Positions 42,309 to 53,225 of a stretch of DNA of 64,000 nt are shown here, one piece after another. This DNA is from Pectinophora gossypiella (taxonomy: Eukaryota; Arthropoda; Insecta; Lepidoptera; Gelechiidae): NCBI RefSeq assembly GCF_024362695.1, contig NC_065405.1:18319420-18383419 (forward strand), in the 5' to 3' direction. Numbering within the stretch: the stretch's first letter is position 1; each line of letters begins with the position of its first letter. The notes under the pieces were generated by a model that was not told where the DNA came from, did no database searches, and saw nothing but the letters and a program-made list of their open reading frames with translations. The translations under genes and the position numbers were made by a program.

Positions 42309-42453
42309 AGCTGGCCACGTCACCCGGATCCTCGCAATGAACCGCTGGACATGGAAGAAAAAAGAATACATTAGATTCGGAAAGTCAAAACCCAGGATGA
42401 AAATTAGAAAAGGGAAGACTTCTGCCCAGCAGTGGTATCATTTAGGCAGATAA
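42309..42453 (+). mobile_element. LINE reverse-transcriptase C-terminal remnant
   Basis: One open frame reads AGHVTRILAMNRWTWKKKEY, then KTSAQQWYHLGR and double stop. AGH-TRI----R-T and the AQQW end are the familiar C-terminal LINE patterns. No target duplication found; degenerate. Confidence 0.75.
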
Positions 42454-42625
42454 TAATTGTATGTCAATGAATTAGAAATTGCAAAGCAACCGTTACGACA
42501 TTTTACATCATGTATGCTGGTAAATAATTCTTAAGCGTACAAAGCAAGGTTTTTGTAAAAAAAAAACCCGCTAGATTTTTATGTAAACGCATACACACCT
42601 ACAAAGTCGAGATTTATCATTAATA

Positions 42626-42915
42626 CCCATGATTAAGTGTCGGGCGCACGAACCGGAAGTCTTACGTACGAATCCAGTTGGGGACATAGTCATAAAATTA
42701 CTTTGTGATACCTAGTTCGGTTAGGATATTGCAAGCAAGCAAAGTTAAGACGATTGTCCGGAAGTACGAAGATCCGTGCTTACCGTCCCGGGTTCTATTT
42801 ACTTAAGTAAGTATGTAGTCGTTACATGAGCTGTATAAGGAGCTTTTGGCAGCTATTAGTAAACCTGACAACAGCGTTGGTGACGGTCATTGACCTCACA
42901 ACCCACGTGAAGAAA
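42626..42915 (+). mobile_element. SINE family S1, degenerate
   Basis: Diverged head and box B (CGTACGAATCCAGTTGGGGA), S1 body blocks TTACTTTGTGATACCTAGTT and AGTACGAAGATCCGTGCTTA, tail TTGGTGACGGTCATTGACCT. Several deletions. Confidence 0.7.
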
Positions 42916-43811
42916 AAATCCAGCCTGGAACGCACTCGATGTCACCTCTGTATGCAACAAGCTTATGATTTATCTACCTATCATAGGCGGCATGTGTCCC
43001 CGATATGGAAATTCCCACGTCTCTGTCTGTCAGAGGATACGAGAGTAGGGAGTATTCACACCAGATTAGGGACAAGGTTCCGTCGAGAGGGATCGTGTTG
43101 AGACACACGATTGTGTTATAGACAATGAATAATTTGTACCTATGATTATGAAACACAAAAAAAATAAGTTATTTATTCAAAATATAGGTTCAACATACAG
43201 TATTACTTACGGATCATAATGGTTTCGTGTAAAATGTAAAGTGACGCGTCAATTACAAGGCATACTTCAACGAGATCATGAGATATAACCTTCACAACCA
43301 ATCATCCTGCGAGATTTGAAGTCTACTGTAATATAAAATCTACACTATTTTCATCTCAATAAAGTGCTTATTCCAATTTAGCTAATTACTTCGTTAAGTA
43401 AATTACTTAGCTTGTCCAAAAATACGAAAGTTATGATCAATTTTCATCCAAGTTGAGTGCAATAACGTAGATACAGCGACGACCACACCGCTCCGACTCG
43501 CGACAATCCCATCTCAAAGATCGTATATTCTAATTACCGTAATCCTGAAACTTGGTGTTATCTCTGTCTAACTTGAACAGACCCCGTAAAACGAGCAAGA
43601 AGTGGAATTAAGACTGTCCTTATCCCGCAGGAGTTCGCTGGCTGCCATTTATCAAACAAGAGCAGCTACTTTAAAAACTCGTCACAAAGATTTATGTTAG
43701 TGCGCGGGACTTATACACTGTGTGTACTCTGTAATTGTTTGTGGAACAAACGTGTGCTCATCTTGAATGTGCTAGATGTTATTGCTTTAACAGAAAATCA
43801 TCAAATCCATA

Positions 43812-44188
43812 CTAACATTATAAATGATGAAAATGTATGTGTGTCTCTGTTTGTTTATTTGTCCGACATTCACGCCAAAACGGAGCAACGGAGATGGGTA
43901 AAGTGATGGAGATTGGCATAAGTTATTGCTTGTGTCTTTCTTACCCCCACTTCCCTAAAAGGGACTGAATGTGTTTATGAAAGGGCAATTTTCAAGATAG
44001 AAAGCTAAAAATTTGTGTGCGGTCTATTTGTTAGCAACAAAATATGCCCCCAACCCCTTCAAAGAGGGGGTGAAAATTTATATGGGTTTTTCACAGTTTT
44101 AAAAGCAGGAAGCTAAAAATTTTTACATTAGGAAAGAGGAACCGTATTACCCCGAATTTAACGCGAGGGAAGACGCGGGCAATAGCTA
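43812..44188 (+). mobile_element. Non-autonomous element of the ACTAAC...AGCTAGT type, copy 1
   Basis: Begins ACTAACATTATAAATGATGA and ends GACGCGGGCAATAGCTAGT. Same ends as 44696-45074. From memory this is a widespread lepidopteran element whose hairpin-then-CTAGT 3' end is sometimes called Helitron-like; class uncertain. Confidence 0.5.
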
Positions 44189-44343
44189 GTACTTAAATAA
44201 TTATACAAAAACATAACATGAAGAGCCTAGTACCTTTTTACAATACTCGTATATACTATATTTCAGCTTAAGCCTAAAATAGACTCAAACCCGTATCATA
44301 AGCAATAGTATTTCATCTGATTAGTCTTCTGTGTTTGTTGCAG

Positions 44344-44457
44344 GATTGAGTATCGTAGTGTTGTGAGTGCAGCCAGTGCGATGTAACCGCGGGTGAGGCC
44401 GTGACGTCATCATGTGCTCCTGGGTGGTCAACGCCCTCATCATCCTCTTTGCCATGG
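44344..44457 (+). CDS. First coding exon of an unidentified secreted/membrane protein
   Basis: Acceptor GTGTTTGTTGCAG ends at 44343 behind a CT-rich tract; donor GTGAGT starts at 44458. The first 68 bases would be 5' UTR. ATG at 44412 (A at -3) opens MCSWVVNALIILFAM and one base of the next codon (phase 1). A hydrophobic core VVNALIILFAM right after the start fits a signal peptide, and a phase 1 junction after a signal peptide is common in extracellular-domain genes. The second exon is not found in the following 19.5 kb, which is repeats, so the product is unknown. It could be another Ig-superfamily gene, but nothing here proves that. Confidence 0.55.
44381..44386 (+). promoter_or_regulatory. 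Start-stop uORF (ATGTAA)
   Basis: An ATG immediately followed by TAA in the predicted leader, 25 bases before the main ATG. Start-stop elements can pause ribosomes and lower translation of the main frame (general knowledge); relevant only if the exon is real. Confidence 0.45.
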
Positions 44458-44501
44458 GTGAGTACTTCTTTGAGCTCCCCTACCACTCCTATCCATATCG
44501 T

Positions 44502-44680
44502 CATCTCCCTAGCAATATCCCGTTATTCACAGGGTCCGCCTACCTAACCTGAAGATTTGACAGGTACGGTTTTTTACAGAAGCGACTGCCTGTCTGACCT
44601 TCCAACTCGAAAATGATTTTCTCGGGAATGTTGGTTTCTTCACGATGTTTTCCTTCACTGCTGAGCACGTGATAACCATT
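44502..44680 (-). mobile_element. SINE family S2, headless copy
   Basis: Reverse complement of the S2 3' half: AGGGTCCGCCTACCTAACCT, GATTTGACAGGTACGGTTTT, TTACAGAAGCGACTGCCTGT, TTTTCCTTCACTGCTGAGCA. It begins 44 bases after the donor of the signal-peptide exon. Confidence 0.8.
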
Positions 44681-44695
44681 TCTATCCATATGTAC

Positions 44696-45074
44696 CTACT
44701 AATATAATAAATGCGAAAGTAACTCTGTTATTAATTTGTCCCAAACCGTCTTAAATGAACATTGGCACAGTGACTATTTAGTTGAACTATTATGTATTCT
44801 GGAACCAAGAGATCGATATAGGATACTGTCTAAGGATTTATTTGGAGCAAGTTCGTTTCAGATGTGTAATTAGAGTGGTTATTGAGATATAAATATAAAC
44901 AAAGTCCACCATCCGTTCCGTCCGTCTCTCCGTCCATCCGTCCGTCATTCTGTGGATTCCATAATCTCTGCTTACTGCTGCTGCTTATTTACTAATGGGA
45001 AGTAGGCGTGAGTTTATGTACGTATGTAAATATAACTAATATTCACGCGGACAAATCGCAAGCGGAAAGCTAGT
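44696..45074 (+). mobile_element. Non-autonomous element of the ACTAAC...AGCTAGT type, copy 2
   Basis: Starts ACTAATATAATAAATGCGAA and ends GCAAGCGGAAAGCTAGT, with a CCGTCCGTCTCTCCGTCCAT simple run inside. Same family as 43812-44188. Confidence 0.5.
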
Positions 45075-45079
45075 CAGAA

Positions 45080-46910
45080 TTATAAGTCGTTGTAAAATGC
45101 AATTGCTCACATAAAATCGACTAAAGGAAAAGGTACTCACAAGATTTCTTTTGTAATTGTAGTGTGAACACGGAGTACTTTGCTTATATTGTACTTTTCA
45201 ATGTGGTATACGCGAAATTATTACGATTAATACACTTTATAACGTTTTTAAAGTTCTTGCACAGATACGCGCGATGGCTGTACGTCGACTGAACTCTTTT
45301 TAACGCTTGGGGGTAGAAGGAGATTTTTGGCGGGAACCATTTTAGCGCAAAACATTTAGAGTGTTTTGCGCTAAGTCCGACCCGAGTCTGTGAATGACGG
45401 ATAGTAGAAAATCACTGAGCGGATATCGAATGTAGTGCGTAAGCTACCATACAAATAGTTCCAGGGCCACTTTGGATTGGTCATTCTCATACTTGGATTG
45501 GATTCTGACTGAACATAGTGTGAAAACACTTATAGTAACAACAATTTATATCAGCAATATTTAGGTGTCACACGATTGCCTTTAATTATATGATTTCGAC
45601 AAAAGGACGATGAGTCTAAACGTCCCCCTCTATCAACAGATTCCAGACATATCTTATTCGAAGCATCTTAATGAGTTGATATATTTGTTCTATGGCGACA
45701 TTCTCGAAATTTCTCGAAAAAAATCGGGTTTTTAAGTACGATTTTGGGTACCGCTTGGTACAACATTGTTTCAACCAATTTCGATTTTCGACAAACCTTT
45801 ATTTTTATTTTATTTCTAAACCCCATGGAATTTGAATTTATACAGTTACGGTCATGGTACGTAAAAATTGGCGGAATATAAATACCCCGGATTGGCCTTC
45901 ACAGATTTTGCAACAATTTCCCTATCATCACAATAGTCGAAGTTCGCGTTTATCGAAGGACAAGTTATTTTGATTCAATATTCCGATCCTATGTAGAGGA
46001 AAATAAAACGAATAATAGATAATAATATGTAACCACACGTGTGTATTTAATTTCCACAAAGAAACCTTAGCTTAATATAAAAATAGAAGTGAACCTTTTA
46101 GTATGAAATGGGCGGACAGTTATTGAAAGGATTTGTAAAATATAACCCACAGAATAGAGACAATAGGGTGGAATAATAAAATCCACAACACACCACGCAC
46201 ATTGTAGTATTATAATAAATAATGTAATTTATAAATCATTATCTTTGACTTTATATTTTATTGGGAGTACTGGTATGATTTGATTAAATTACCGGTTAAA
46301 TTACCGTTGACTTAAGCAAAGGTAAACTTTGTACCTAAGTGTACTTATTCACTTATAATTGTAATGTAATTGCTTTAAATAAGCATTTCAAATTTCCCAC
46401 ATCTTTACACGTGTCAGACATTTTATTTTTATACACGTAGGTCAGCAGAGTTGGCGCAATTTTAATGTTTTATACCAAGGTTCATAAACCAAGAATCACG
46501 TGGAATGAGGACAGGCCCCTCGTGCCATGTAATGTGTGTAAATCACTACACTGTAATGATTGATTGGTCGCGCGCTCAGCCGTGAGTTGGGGTCCTCGTG
46601 ATGCGTTTAGGGTACCTTCAGGTTAATCAAGACAGGACGAGTATGTACGTCTTTGTAGTGGCATAGATATATATAGTATTAAGAAGTAAGTATAGCATGT
46701 AAGCTTTATCACGTATCGACGTTCTGATGACTTGACGGGTGAGCAGTCTTAGTGCGGCTTCTTATCGGTCTAAGTAATATTAGTACTCGATACATATATC
46801 GAAAGAATTTCGCATACACAGGAGGACCATGTGGTGTTATATGGTTAACACGGTCGTTTGCAAGTCCGAGTCACAATTTATTTCGATTTAATTTTGTATT
46901 TGTGAGTTGT
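45080..46910. other. Intron or intergenic stretch, nothing recognised
   Basis: AT-rich, no coding-like ORF. A short AAAACATTTAGAGTGTTTTG inverted pair at about 45347-45366 is the only local structure noticed. Confidence 0.4.
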
Positions 46911-46928
46911 ATGTAATATGAATATTAT

Positions 46929-47006
46929 CATCATCATCATCAGCCGTACGACGCCCACTGCTGGGCATAGGCCTCCCCCAAGGATCTCCACGACGACCGG
47001 TCCTGG
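46929..47006 (-). mobile_element. 78 base LINE tail insertion with target-site duplication
   Basis: The minus strand encodes QDRSSWRSLGEAYAQQWASY, G, stop, followed by a (GAT)n tail (seen as ATCATC on +). It is flanked by a perfect 12 base repeat TATGAATATTAT (46917-46928 and 47007-47018). Same LINE family as 30623-30775. Confidence 0.92.
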
Positions 47007-47514
47007 TATGAATATTATAGAAAACAAAAATCAGTCTTAGCGCGGCGGACGCTCTTGTATTACGTGTGAGAACTGATTAATTATATTGGGACTAATATCA
47101 GGAAAAGTGATTTCATTCTTACTCCCGAACTGAAGGACTAGAACACGTTTGAATACACGTACGCACATATCTGAACACGATAAAATTAACATAAAATCTT
47201 CATAGTTCTATTTAATTAACGTGCCAGTCTGACGCTATGCTATTAATTCCCTGTTATTCGCTATTAGTAGTTTCCAGGATTTACGCCCGGTTAATGGCAA
47301 TAGGCTCGCCCTAGCTGTCGTGAAGTGGGTGTATATATTATTCACGTCTGCCTACGTCTGCTTATTGGTGATACAGGCGCGATTTTATGTTAAGTTGTTG
47401 TAATTCCCATCTGGGTAGGCAGAGCAGACTGTCAAAGCCATTGTTATGTACCTATCAGTGTCACAATTGATGAGGTTGTTTATTGATGGGATCGACGAGG
47501 TCGGTCATTTGTCT

Positions 47515-47890
47515 ATACATCCCGCTTAGGGACGGTACTGAAAAGTATTGGCGAAGGACATAATATAAGATCCCGACGACCCGATGACTCTAGCCATAGA
47601 GGCAGCCAATCAGCTCGCGACACCAAACACTTCAGGACCCCGATACCGACCCCGCAGGCGTGGTCGACGATTTCCCTCATTCAGCGCTTATCGCTATCGA
47701 CCCACTGGGGTCGATTAATTCTTTCAAATATTTTTCCTCTCAGACGACGACCTGAGCCGAGGTTCGCGCCCAACTGGGCACCCTCAGGCATGTTGTCTTA
47801 AACTTTGTACCGGGTGAAGCCTTCAGCGCTCGCCATTTGTCCGGCCAAGTAGTTAATGCCACCTGCGGCAAATCTACAATAAGTCACGTC
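47515..47890 (-). repeat. Dispersed repeat R2, longest copy
   Basis: Reverse-complement match to 6270-6475 across three ordered blocks. An extra GC-richer part (CCCGACGACCCGATGACTCT, AGGACCCCGATACCGACCCC) is absent from the other copies. Confidence 0.7.
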
Positions 47891-48244
47891 ATAAAAAGAA
47901 AGATAGGGATACGAGCGTGACTGTATGAATGTAGGTACGTTATGTATAATCATTATCTTGTTGAGTAAAAACATACCAACCCAATGCTTCACAAAACCAT
48001 TTCCACGAAAAAAAAACACAATAAACCAGAATGTCATTTGAAGTTAGTAAGTAGGAGTGAGTAAGTAATTTCCTACAATGTACGTACCTACCCGACGGGG
48101 TGGAAGACGTGTGTAATTGCGGCTGCGGCAGTCCCAACCTTCTAGCGCCGGACTAAGTGCCCGAGTAAAGCTTTGGTGTCCCCTTCCTTTCGCCTAGCCA
48201 TACGTAGAATGGGAAATAATTGATCTAGCTCTACTAATTTCTTG

Positions 48245-48372
48245 TGGTTTGTGACTATTGAGCCACCAAAAGCCGCTGACGTGGCTTATTTAACGAATAC
48301 ATACTTACTTAAGTAATTAGTAGCAGTGGCCTTGCGTAACGTGTCCTCTGAAGAACAGATCGTCTCATTTTA
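48245..48372 (-). mobile_element. SINE family S1, 3' half fragment
   Basis: TTGAGCCACCAAAAGCCGCT, then CGTGTCCTCTGAAGAACAGA correspond to the S1 3' half in reverse complement. Confidence 0.6.
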
Positions 48373-48473
48373 GGGAAATAGCCTGATCAGCGTCTTCTTC
48401 TTTATTACTTATGCTTCACTAACGAAGCTTCAAGCTCATTGATTTACGGTTGATGTTTAGAACTAAGTCTCTT

Positions 48474-48590
48474 ATTATTGCTCTGAACCAGAGTGCGTGT
48501 ATGAAACGATTGATGAATGTAGAGGAAGCAAGAGAAGTGTGTCATCGAAACAATCTGCTTATCCCGGTGGGAAATTGGCGTGAGTTATTT
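48474..48590 (+). mobile_element. LINE C-terminal remnant (ACMKRLMN family)
   Basis: A frame reads LNQSACMKRLMNVEEAREVC, H, R. It is followed by a frameshifted NLLIPVGNW that corresponds to the usual VSAYP-GK end. The same LINE family is at 53041-53225. Confidence 0.75.
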
Positions 48591-48664
48591 ATGTATACTT
48601 AAGCTTCTTATTGCTCATTATTCCTTATCGTTTATTTGCACATTTTCATTCTGCCCAAAGAGAG

Positions 48665-50102
48665 TGTGCGTCAAGCTAGCGGCCTCAAAAAAAAAATGGG
48701 CACGAAAAAATAATTTGACCATACCAAAAAATAGTACTCTTATTGAAAAAAATAGTACCTGTTGTAAAAAAATTAGTACCATCACGGTTCTGGATTTATA
48801 GCCATGTTTTATTGCACTTGCTAGCTTGACGGTGAGCGAAATTTGGCGAGAGTTAACGACAAGGTCTTTCGCTTTGATTTAAACGCCAAAAAATAGTATC
48901 GAAATAGTACTCACCCCCTGCAAAATACCGAAAGTAGTACTTCAACGGTTCCAAAGTTATAAAGGCAGTTCTTTGATCCCGCTAGCTTGACGTTTTGAAA
49001 ATACCTATTATCTGGGGAACGCTTGCATATTTCAGTATGTAACTAATGTCAATAAACTCGTATGAAATAGTACTCCCTACCATCATAATTTTGATCCGAT
49101 TCTCTTTGTAGAAATGTTAAAAAATCATCATAACCTATGCCATACATTTGTTGTTGATACAGTCACGTAGACAATTACATAACCTCACAATTTATTCGTA
49201 AGTATTGCCATTTTGGAGGTCTACCCTACCATTTCTTTGCACTTCAGTGCTGCTATTACAAAAAAATCCTATTGCATACACCCATATGCACTAATTTTAA
49301 TAGAAAATGGCTGCATGGGTCTAGTTCTTATCGAAAACAATCTGTGATTTTAATACATCATAATACATTTTTAATCTGCTGTTTTATTTTATAATTTATA
49401 CCTTCATGTTGAATTTGTTACGGATCGAAGTGTTTGTTAATAAACAATTTGCAGTATTTGTAGAATAACTCAAAGAGTTTCAACAATGATATTACTTTCA
49501 TCTAACAACCCTGGCACTTCACCAATTTTTACCCAAAAATGGGGAAAAATACTGAAATCTGACAACATTCTTGACCATGTGTAATAATTTTGTTCGCGAC
49601 TGTACTCGTCTTGATAAATGTATGACATAGGTTATAATGACTTTTTGACATATTTCTACAAAGAGAATCAGGTCCAAATTATGATGGTAGGGAGTACTAT
49701 TTCATACGAGTTTATTGACATTAGTTACAAACTGAAGTATGCAAGCATTCCCCAGATAATAGGTATTTTCAAAACGTCAAGCTAGCGGGATCAAAGAACT
49801 ACCTTTATAACTTTGGAACCGTTGAAGTACTACTTTCGGTATTTTGCAGGGGGTGAGTACTATTTCGATACTATTTTTTGCCGTTTAAATCAAAGCGAAA
49901 GACCTTGTCGTTAACTCTCGCCAAATTTCGCTCACCGTCAAGCTAGCAAGTGCAATAAAACATGGCTATAAATCCAGAACCGTGATGGTACTAATTTTTT
50001 TACAACAGGTACTATTTTTTTCAGTAAGAGTACTATTTTTTGGTATGGTCAAATTATTTTTTCGTGCCCATTTTTTTTTTGAGGCCGCTAGCTTGACGCA
50101 CA
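48665..50102. mobile_element. Long inverted-repeat (foldback) element, 1,438 bases
   Basis: Left arm about 48665-49150 and right arm about 49617-50102 are reverse complements with scattered differences, each about 486 bases, with weaker similarity extending inward. Both ends read TGTGCGTCAAGCTAGCGGCC inward. A 10 base direct repeat CCAAAGAGAG flanks it (48655-48664 and 50103-50112); it can also be read as an 8 base CAAAGAGA with ends GTGTGCG. The spacer (about 466 bases) has no ORF, so the element is non-autonomous. An 8-10 base duplication suits hAT or Mutator-like transposases, not LINEs. Confidence 0.93.
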
Positions 50103-50112
50103 CCAAAGAGAG

Positions 50113-51020
50113 CGAAAGTAGGCACATGGGATTTGGCGCCTCGAGACGTGGAGTCTAGGCCTCCTACCTATGGAATGAATCCGACCCTGCGCCGTACATA
50201 TTTCATCGCGCGGTAATTCCGCCGTAAGTTCCGGATTATCCTGCACCGTCTTACTTCTATCTCCAAGTAAAATGTACGGAATATTTTATTTAGTACGAGT
50301 ACGAGTCAAATCTGCGTCTCCATGTTCGTTCGCCACGTGTAGCGGCTCTACGTGGCTTTATTGCATTAGGTTTAAGTATGTTTGTTTGGAAAGTTACTTC
50401 TAGCCAGATAAGGAATAATAATTCAATATACTTAATATAACTTTCTGAAAATGATAAGCAAACTAAAGAAAAAATGTCAATGAAGCTATTTAGATACCTA
50501 AATACATAAAAGAACTGTGTGTAATTGATGTCAAATATTTTAATGTCATGACCCGTAAAATTGGTCTTTTTCCGACCTTTTATTCACCTGTATAAACACC
50601 ATTAACTCATATAATAATATTACCTTATTTACACTAAACCATGCACTTAAGACGACCGCCACCCCATCAGCTCAACCCCGCGGTGAGTCTGTCTTAATGC
50701 ACCCGACTTGTACATAACTATCGCCAGGTACCAGCGTCGTATACCTAAACCTACATAACTACCTACCCGGGTGTACCACAACTCCTGTGCCCAACTTCCC
50801 CGGGTTACCCGGATGTTTTATTAAACAATCCGCTTTGTGCATTACCCGGCACACCTATGACTGCATGGTCCCGGATTTCGACCTGGGAATTGGCAAACTC
50901 GGTCGCTTTGTCTTCACTGGAAGGGTTTCATTTCTGTGAATTAAGTCCCGGGTTATTAAAGTTGTTTTATAATACTTTGCATTTTATATGATTTCATTTT
51001 ACCTAGCTTAGTATTATTGT
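50113..51020. other. Stretch between mobile elements, nothing recognised
   Basis: Mixed composition; no coding-like ORF, no repeat shared within the window noticed. Confidence 0.4.
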
Positions 51021-51034
51021 TGGATAGTTGGAAA

Positions 51035-51346
51035 GGCCTCCGTGGTCTAGTGGTTAGAGCGTTAGGCTCACGATCTGGAGGTCCGGGTTCGATTCCCGAT
51101 GGGGACATTGTCGAAATCACTTTGTGAGACTGTCCTTTGTTTGGTAAGGACTTTTCAGGCTTGAATCACCTGATTGTCCGAAAAAGTAAGATGATTCCGT
51201 GCTTCGGAGGGTACGTTAAGCCGTTGGTCCCGGCTATTAGCACACCTCCACCAACCCGCAGTGGAGCAGCGTGGTGGAGTATACCCCCTCCGGTTGATTG
51301 AGGGGAGGCCTGTGCCCAGCAGTGGGACTTATATAGGCAGTTTATG
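51035..51346 (+). mobile_element. SINE family S3, full-length, with target-site duplication
   Basis: tRNA-like head: box A TGGTCTAGTGG, box B GGTTCGATTCC. Body: ACATTGTCGAAATCACTTTG, GATTCCGTGCTTCGGAGGGT. The 3' part contains CGGTTGATTGAGGGGAGGCC, TGTGCCCAGCAGTGGGA. The 12 base repeat TAGTTGGAAAGG lies at 51025-51036 and 51347-51358, overlapping the first bases. Confidence 0.92.
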
Positions 51347-51351
51347 TAGTT

Positions 51352-51680
51352 GGAAAGGGAACCGTGGTAGCCTGGTTGGAAGAACATTTTACATAACTGT
51401 TAAGTAATCTGTAGCTTGAATTGAGGTCGTAGGTTCAAATCCAGCACGGGCCTAAGCCATAACTTCCGATATTTTTTCGAATTCATATTTTCATCTTAAA
51501 TGACTATCGTTTGCTCAACAGTCCAGGAAAACATCATGAGGAGCCCCGTAATGTGTTTTCAAATGTTATACTAGGGGATTATACCTGTAATTGCGCTGGT
51601 TCTATAAAAAAACAAACTTGTCAAATATTTAGGTTAGGTAAGCGGACCCTGTGAAAACAGGTTAACGCTAGGGAGATGAT
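51352..51680 (+). mobile_element. SINE family S2, full-length
   Basis: Follows the S3 copy directly. Diverged head (GTGGTAGCCTGGTTGG; box B GGTTCAAATCC), body AAAACATCATGAGGAGCCCC, tail GGTTAGGTAAGCGGACCCTG then AACGCTAGGGAGATGATGAA. Confidence 0.85.
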
Positions 51681-51691
51681 GAATTAGAAAT

Positions 51692-51863
51692 CTCTCTCTC
51701 TCTCTCCTTAGCATTTATCACTCCCATCTGATGGTGGGATCTGTCTCTATCAGACGTGTCGTTCTCGGAGACATTGCACATGCACAGGTCCTTTTTGAAC
51801 ACATCCGCCCATCTTGTTTTTGGTCGTCCTCTCGGTCTAAGCCCTGGTATGTTTAGAGAGATA
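51692..51863 (-). mobile_element. 5'-truncated LINE with (GA)n tail and target-site duplication
   Basis: The minus strand reads RPRGRPKTRWADVFKKDLCM, CNVSENDTSDRDRSHHQMGV, INAK, followed by a (GA)n tail that appears as TCTCTC at 51692-51706 on +. A 13 base repeat ATGAATTAGAAAT is at 51679-51691 and 51864-51876. It inserted at the tail of the neighbouring S2 SINE. Confidence 0.9.
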
Positions 51864-52212
51864 ATGAATTAGAAATGAATCCTATAAATCGAATAAATAT
51901 CCTACCGTCCAAACAGCTCTCCCTTCATCGGAGTTGATATTATGCAGTATTACTCTACTCCTCCGTAGGGAGAGACATAATGTCCATTGAATAACTGTTA
52001 TTATGTTAGTCTTACAACTTGCGAAAGGTTAATAGGATTCAAGGAAAAATTATAAAACAAAATTGATTTCCTCCTTAGAATAGCGACTTCTCGGAATTAT
52101 AATATTTCATAAAAGCTTGTTCTTATTAAAAAATAAATCATTAATCAGTTTGTGGGATTCGATAACTGTTTTTCTTCGTAAATTTAATTCTTCTTCTCTT
52201 CTTATTCTCTCG

Positions 52213-52440
52213 TGGTGGTTATATATTACCAACCTCAGCAACCTTCGTGTCAGGGGGCGAATACGTACTTACATCAATCACTAATTAGTATGAAAAATTT
52301 ATATTTTTTAGCTTAACGTGCCTTCTGAAGTACGAATCATCTTACATTCGGACCACCTAGGATGATAAGTCTGCTATGTTCTAACCAAACTAAAGATCAC
52401 AAAGTGATTTTTGGAATTCGTACCCGGATTTTGAATATAA
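52213..52440 (-). mobile_element. SINE family S1, partial, diverged
   Basis: CTCAGCAACCTTCGTGTCAG, then TTAACGTGCCTTCTGAAGTA and AACCAAACTAAAGATCACAA follow the S1 order in reverse complement; the head is eroded. Confidence 0.7.
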
Positions 52441-52559
52441 TTTAAAAGTTGAAATATGTATAATGTTGGGCTCTCCGTTCCCAAGATATCAAATATGCAT
52501 CCAACTCGTCACGTCATCTTGGTCTTGTTTGACCACGACGCCTCTTGACATTTGGCACC

Positions 52560-52634
52560 CGTTACGTGGTGGATCGAGAGGAGTGGAAGAAAGGGAAAGA
52601 AGCCTTTGCCCTGCAGTGGGATGAAGTAGGCTAG
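52560..52634 (+). mobile_element. LINE C-terminal remnant (DREEW family)
   Basis: Frame ends VVDREEWKKGKEAFALQWDE, VG, stop TAG at 52632-52634. D-REEWK---EA-----W is a familiar LINE C terminus. No target duplication found. Confidence 0.7.
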
Positions 52635-53040
52635 AAATAATAATTATAATATGGATAATGTTAGTATGTTATATCATTACAATACTTCTTAGCATTTGAA
52701 AAAAAAAAAACAGATACTCGTCACGAATTAAGCGGAATCCATTTCCACGTCGGCTTAAAGGTTTATATGATAAACCAATTTTCGTGAGCAAAATGTATTT
52801 GGGGTAACACTAAAGAAAAAGCGTAGTTCCATCCATCAATCTGAATAAAACATACTGGCTTGGATTTTCTCTACCAACTTACTCGCTTGGCTTATTCAAT
52901 TTGTAAGAGATTTTTCCTAAAATCGAGGTCAAAGGATTTTTTCTGCATGTGATAGAATTGAACCCGCTTTAATACTTAAATACACAGTCTTTTCTTAAAA
53001 AAAAACAACAGGTGTGAACATATGTAAAAGTATTTAATAG

Positions 53041-53225
53041 CCAAGCAAAGTTTGGCGAAGATTGCTGGTAGGACTGGCGGAGGAAGACCTAGAAGAACGT
53101 ACATTCATCGAATTGGGGATGTTCTCAGAAAGGGTCTAATACCATCTACTTTGAACCGGAGCGCTTGTATGAAATAGTAGTATCTGCTTACCTCGGTGGG
53201 AAATAGGCGTTCATGTATGTAAGTA
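53041..53225 (+). mobile_element. LINE C-terminal remnant (GGGRPRRT family) with internal deletion
   Basis: Frame AGRTGGGRPRRTYIHRIGDV, LRKGLIPSTLNRSACMK and stop. After a deletion VVSAYLGGK and stop follow, the usual end of the protein. Related to 48474-48590. Confidence 0.78.
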
